From contig JAISND010000229.1 of the NCBI GenBank assembly GCA_031276615.1, forward strand, positions 1-6,313: a stretch of 6,313 nt of DNA, written 5' to 3'. How positions within the stretch are numbered: the stretch's first letter is position 1; every line of letters starts with the position of its first letter. The notes under the pieces were generated by a model. That model worked only from the letters and a program-made list of their open reading frames with translations, had not been told where the DNA came from and searched no databases. A program made the translations under genes and the position numbers. Shown one piece after another: positions 5,260 through 6,313 of this stretch. This DNA comes from Treponema sp. Its GTDB lineage: Bacteria; Spirochaetota; Spirochaetia; Treponematales; Breznakiellaceae.

Positions 5260-5973
5260 TCATTTTTCATCGGCCGTATGCAGAAATTTGCGTATGTGAT
5301 TTTCCAGAAAAGAAAGTCCAATCTCGTTTTTCTTGAGATTCTCCCATTCCACCGTGGTCTTTTCAATCCGGGCATCCAGCTCCGCTATATGCTTCCGTAC
5401 CGTCTGGGTTTTTTCGGTAATTACCTTTACCTGTTCCTTTGCCTGTTCCAGATCCCCGCTTTGGGAGATGAGGGCAATTGCCGAATCAAGTTCATCAACG
5501 CTTTTGACAAAATCAACCAGGTTGTTCTTCATATCCCGGTTCAGTTCTTCCGCGAGGAAAAGACGCGACTCCCGTACCGATATCTGGGCAAACAATTCCC
5601 GGTTTCGCAGCGTCGCCCTGATCCGCGCCAGAACTTCGGAAAAATTAAAGGGCTTGGTGATATAATCATCAACCCCAAGTTCGAATCCGGCGACCTTGTC
5701 CTTGACATCATCAAGGGCGGAAAACATGATGATAGGTATGTCCCGGTATTTGGGATTGTCCTTGAGGGTTTTGGTAACTTCCCATCCGGACATCCGGGGC
5801 ATGAGATTGTCAAGCAGAATCAGATCGGGATAGAATTTTTTTACCTTCTCAAGGGCTTCTACCCCGTCGGTTGCTTCTTCCACGACAAAGCCCAGTTTCG
5901 ACAGCATTAACTCGAAGAAGTCAAGATTAATTCTCTCATCATCAACAATCAGTATCTTCTTGCGGGTATTCAT
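5260..5973 (-). CDS. Response regulator: receiver domain with C-terminal coiled coil, no DNA-binding output
   Basis: The 237-residue product begins with a complete receiver domain (about 5-125). It has the acidic pair Asp11-Asp12, phospho-acceptor Asp55 in LLLDNLMP, Ser85 in FSALDD, switch Tyr104 and Lys107 in TKPF, so it should be phosphorylated by a histidine kinase. The rest (about 126-215) is helical and rich in Glu, Lys, Leu and Asp with heptad-like spacing, suggesting a coiled coil for dimerisation or partner binding. There is no HTH, GGDEF, EAL, HD-GYP or other output domain, so it probably acts through protein contacts. No kinase is in the window. ATG 5973 is preceded by AAGGAAGGAG (5977-5986) with a short 3-nt spacer. 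It lies 16 bp after lnt and 13 bp before the bactofilin gene, so a link to envelope or shape control is possible but inferred only from position. Confidence 0.92.
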   Translation of the reverse strand: MNTRKKILIVDDERINLDFFELMLSKLGFVVEEATDGVEALEKVKKFYPDLILLDNLMPRMSGWEVTKTLKDNPKYRDIPIIMFSALDDVKDKVAGFELGVDDYITKPFNFSEVLARIRATLRNRELFAQISVRESRLFLAEELNRDMKNNLVDFVKSVDELDSAIALISQSGDLEQAKEQVKVITEKTQTVRKHIAELDARIEKTTVEWENLKKNEIGLSFLENHIRKFLHTADEK

Positions 5974-5989
5974 GGACTCCTTCCTTTTT

Positions 5990-6313
5990 TTATCTGCGCC
6001 GGGGTCTGGTTTTCCCCAGTATATACGACAAAAGCCCGAAAATCAACAGGACAGGAGCGGCGGCGGTAAAACCGGCTGCCAAAAAATCCCCGCGGCGGGT
6101 ATAAACGGTATCTTCTTTTACGACGGGAAGCTCGACGGTGATCCACGCCTCCCTGAAGGGAGGCGCCAGGGCGATAACCCTGCCCGCGGGGTCAACGCCG
6201 CAGGTCTGGCCGGAAGCGGTGGAACGCGCCATGGAACGCCGGTTTTCCACCGCCCTGAACACGGCCATGGAAAGGTGCTGATTCTGCGCGGGCAGGCTGT
6301 GGGACCAGGCGTC
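5990..6313 (-). CDS. lnt: Apolipoprotein N-acyltransferase, C-terminal part (5' end outside window)
   Basis: Lnt transfers the third acyl chain to the N-terminal cysteine of lipoproteins at the inner membrane. Only the last 107 residues are visible. The frame is open to the right edge, and the visible start begins with DAW, equivalent to NDAWFG in E. coli Lnt. It continues with QNQHLSMAVFRAVENRR and ARSTASGQTCGVDPAGRV, matching the end of the carbon-nitrogen hydrolase domain (QH..MA..RA.E..R, RST..G....DP.G). Then come YTRRGDF and the final membrane segment (LAAGFTAAAPVLLIFGLLSYIL) with a basic tail GKTRPRRR. The catalytic Glu, Lys and Cys would lie outside the window. The WFG usually seen after DA is WSH here. 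The stop is TAA at 5992-5990, 16 bp before the response regulator. It is the first visible gene of the minus-strand operon. Confidence 0.9.
   Translation of the reverse strand, partial: DAWSHSLPAQNQHLSMAVFRAVENRRSMARSTASGQTCGVDPAGRVIALAPPFREAWITVELPVVKEDTVYTRRGDFLAAGFTAAAPVLLIFGLLSYILGKTRPRRR

Noticed and set aside
4387..5336. Long plus-strand ORFs opposite the amidase and bactofilin genes
   Set aside because: The minus-strand genes have clear family motifs, and the plus-strand frames are Arg/Pro/Ser-rich antisense shadows.
5247..5375. Longer bactofilin start giving 43 extra N-terminal residues
   Set aside because: It would overlap the response regulator by 116 bp and lacks a ribosome binding site. 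ATG 5246 has AGGAG at good spacing and gives a typical bactofilin N-terminus.

Overview
This is a GC-rich bacterial window that looks like a spirochaete of the Treponema lineage, possibly a termite-gut type. The lineage is inferred from gene content: a lipoprotein with a relaxed spirochaete-type lipobox, a bactofilin, an apolipoprotein N-acyltransferase, and a Rho with a very long low-complexity N-terminal extension. No rRNA or other taxonomic marker is present.

Layout. Positions 1-1470 hold two plus-strand genes. The first is the C-terminal part of an RlmK-type 23S rRNA methyltransferase, cut by the left window edge. The second is a small lipoprotein of unknown function. Positions 1471-1849 are a non-coding junction between convergent transcription units, packed with inverted repeats. 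From 1850 to the right edge everything is on the minus strand. In transcription order it reads lnt (cut by the right edge), a response regulator with a coiled-coil tail, a bactofilin, a CinA-C/PncC-type amidase, then a break with its own promoter, then rho and rpmE.

The upstream four genes are tightly packed (gaps of 16 and 13 bp, then an 8-bp overlap) and look like one operon that mixes envelope and cell-shape functions with a signalling protein. Rho and rpmE look like a second unit. A near-consensus sigma-70 promoter (TTGACA, 17 bp, TATGAT) sits at the end of the amidase gene and leaves rho with a leader of about 230 nt. The predicted transcript starts at the edge of a 45-bp near-perfect palindrome. 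The leader also holds two small stem-loops, a possible 46-codon ORF and a C-rich, G-poor stretch just before the rho ribosome binding site. Together these make it a candidate for autogenous control of rho.

The genes are mostly core functions. The least explained parts are the rho leader, the ~215-residue extension on Rho, and the nested palindromes at 1512-1678, which may be a small repeat element. I see no CRISPR array, transposase, tRNA, toxin-antitoxin pair or defence system.
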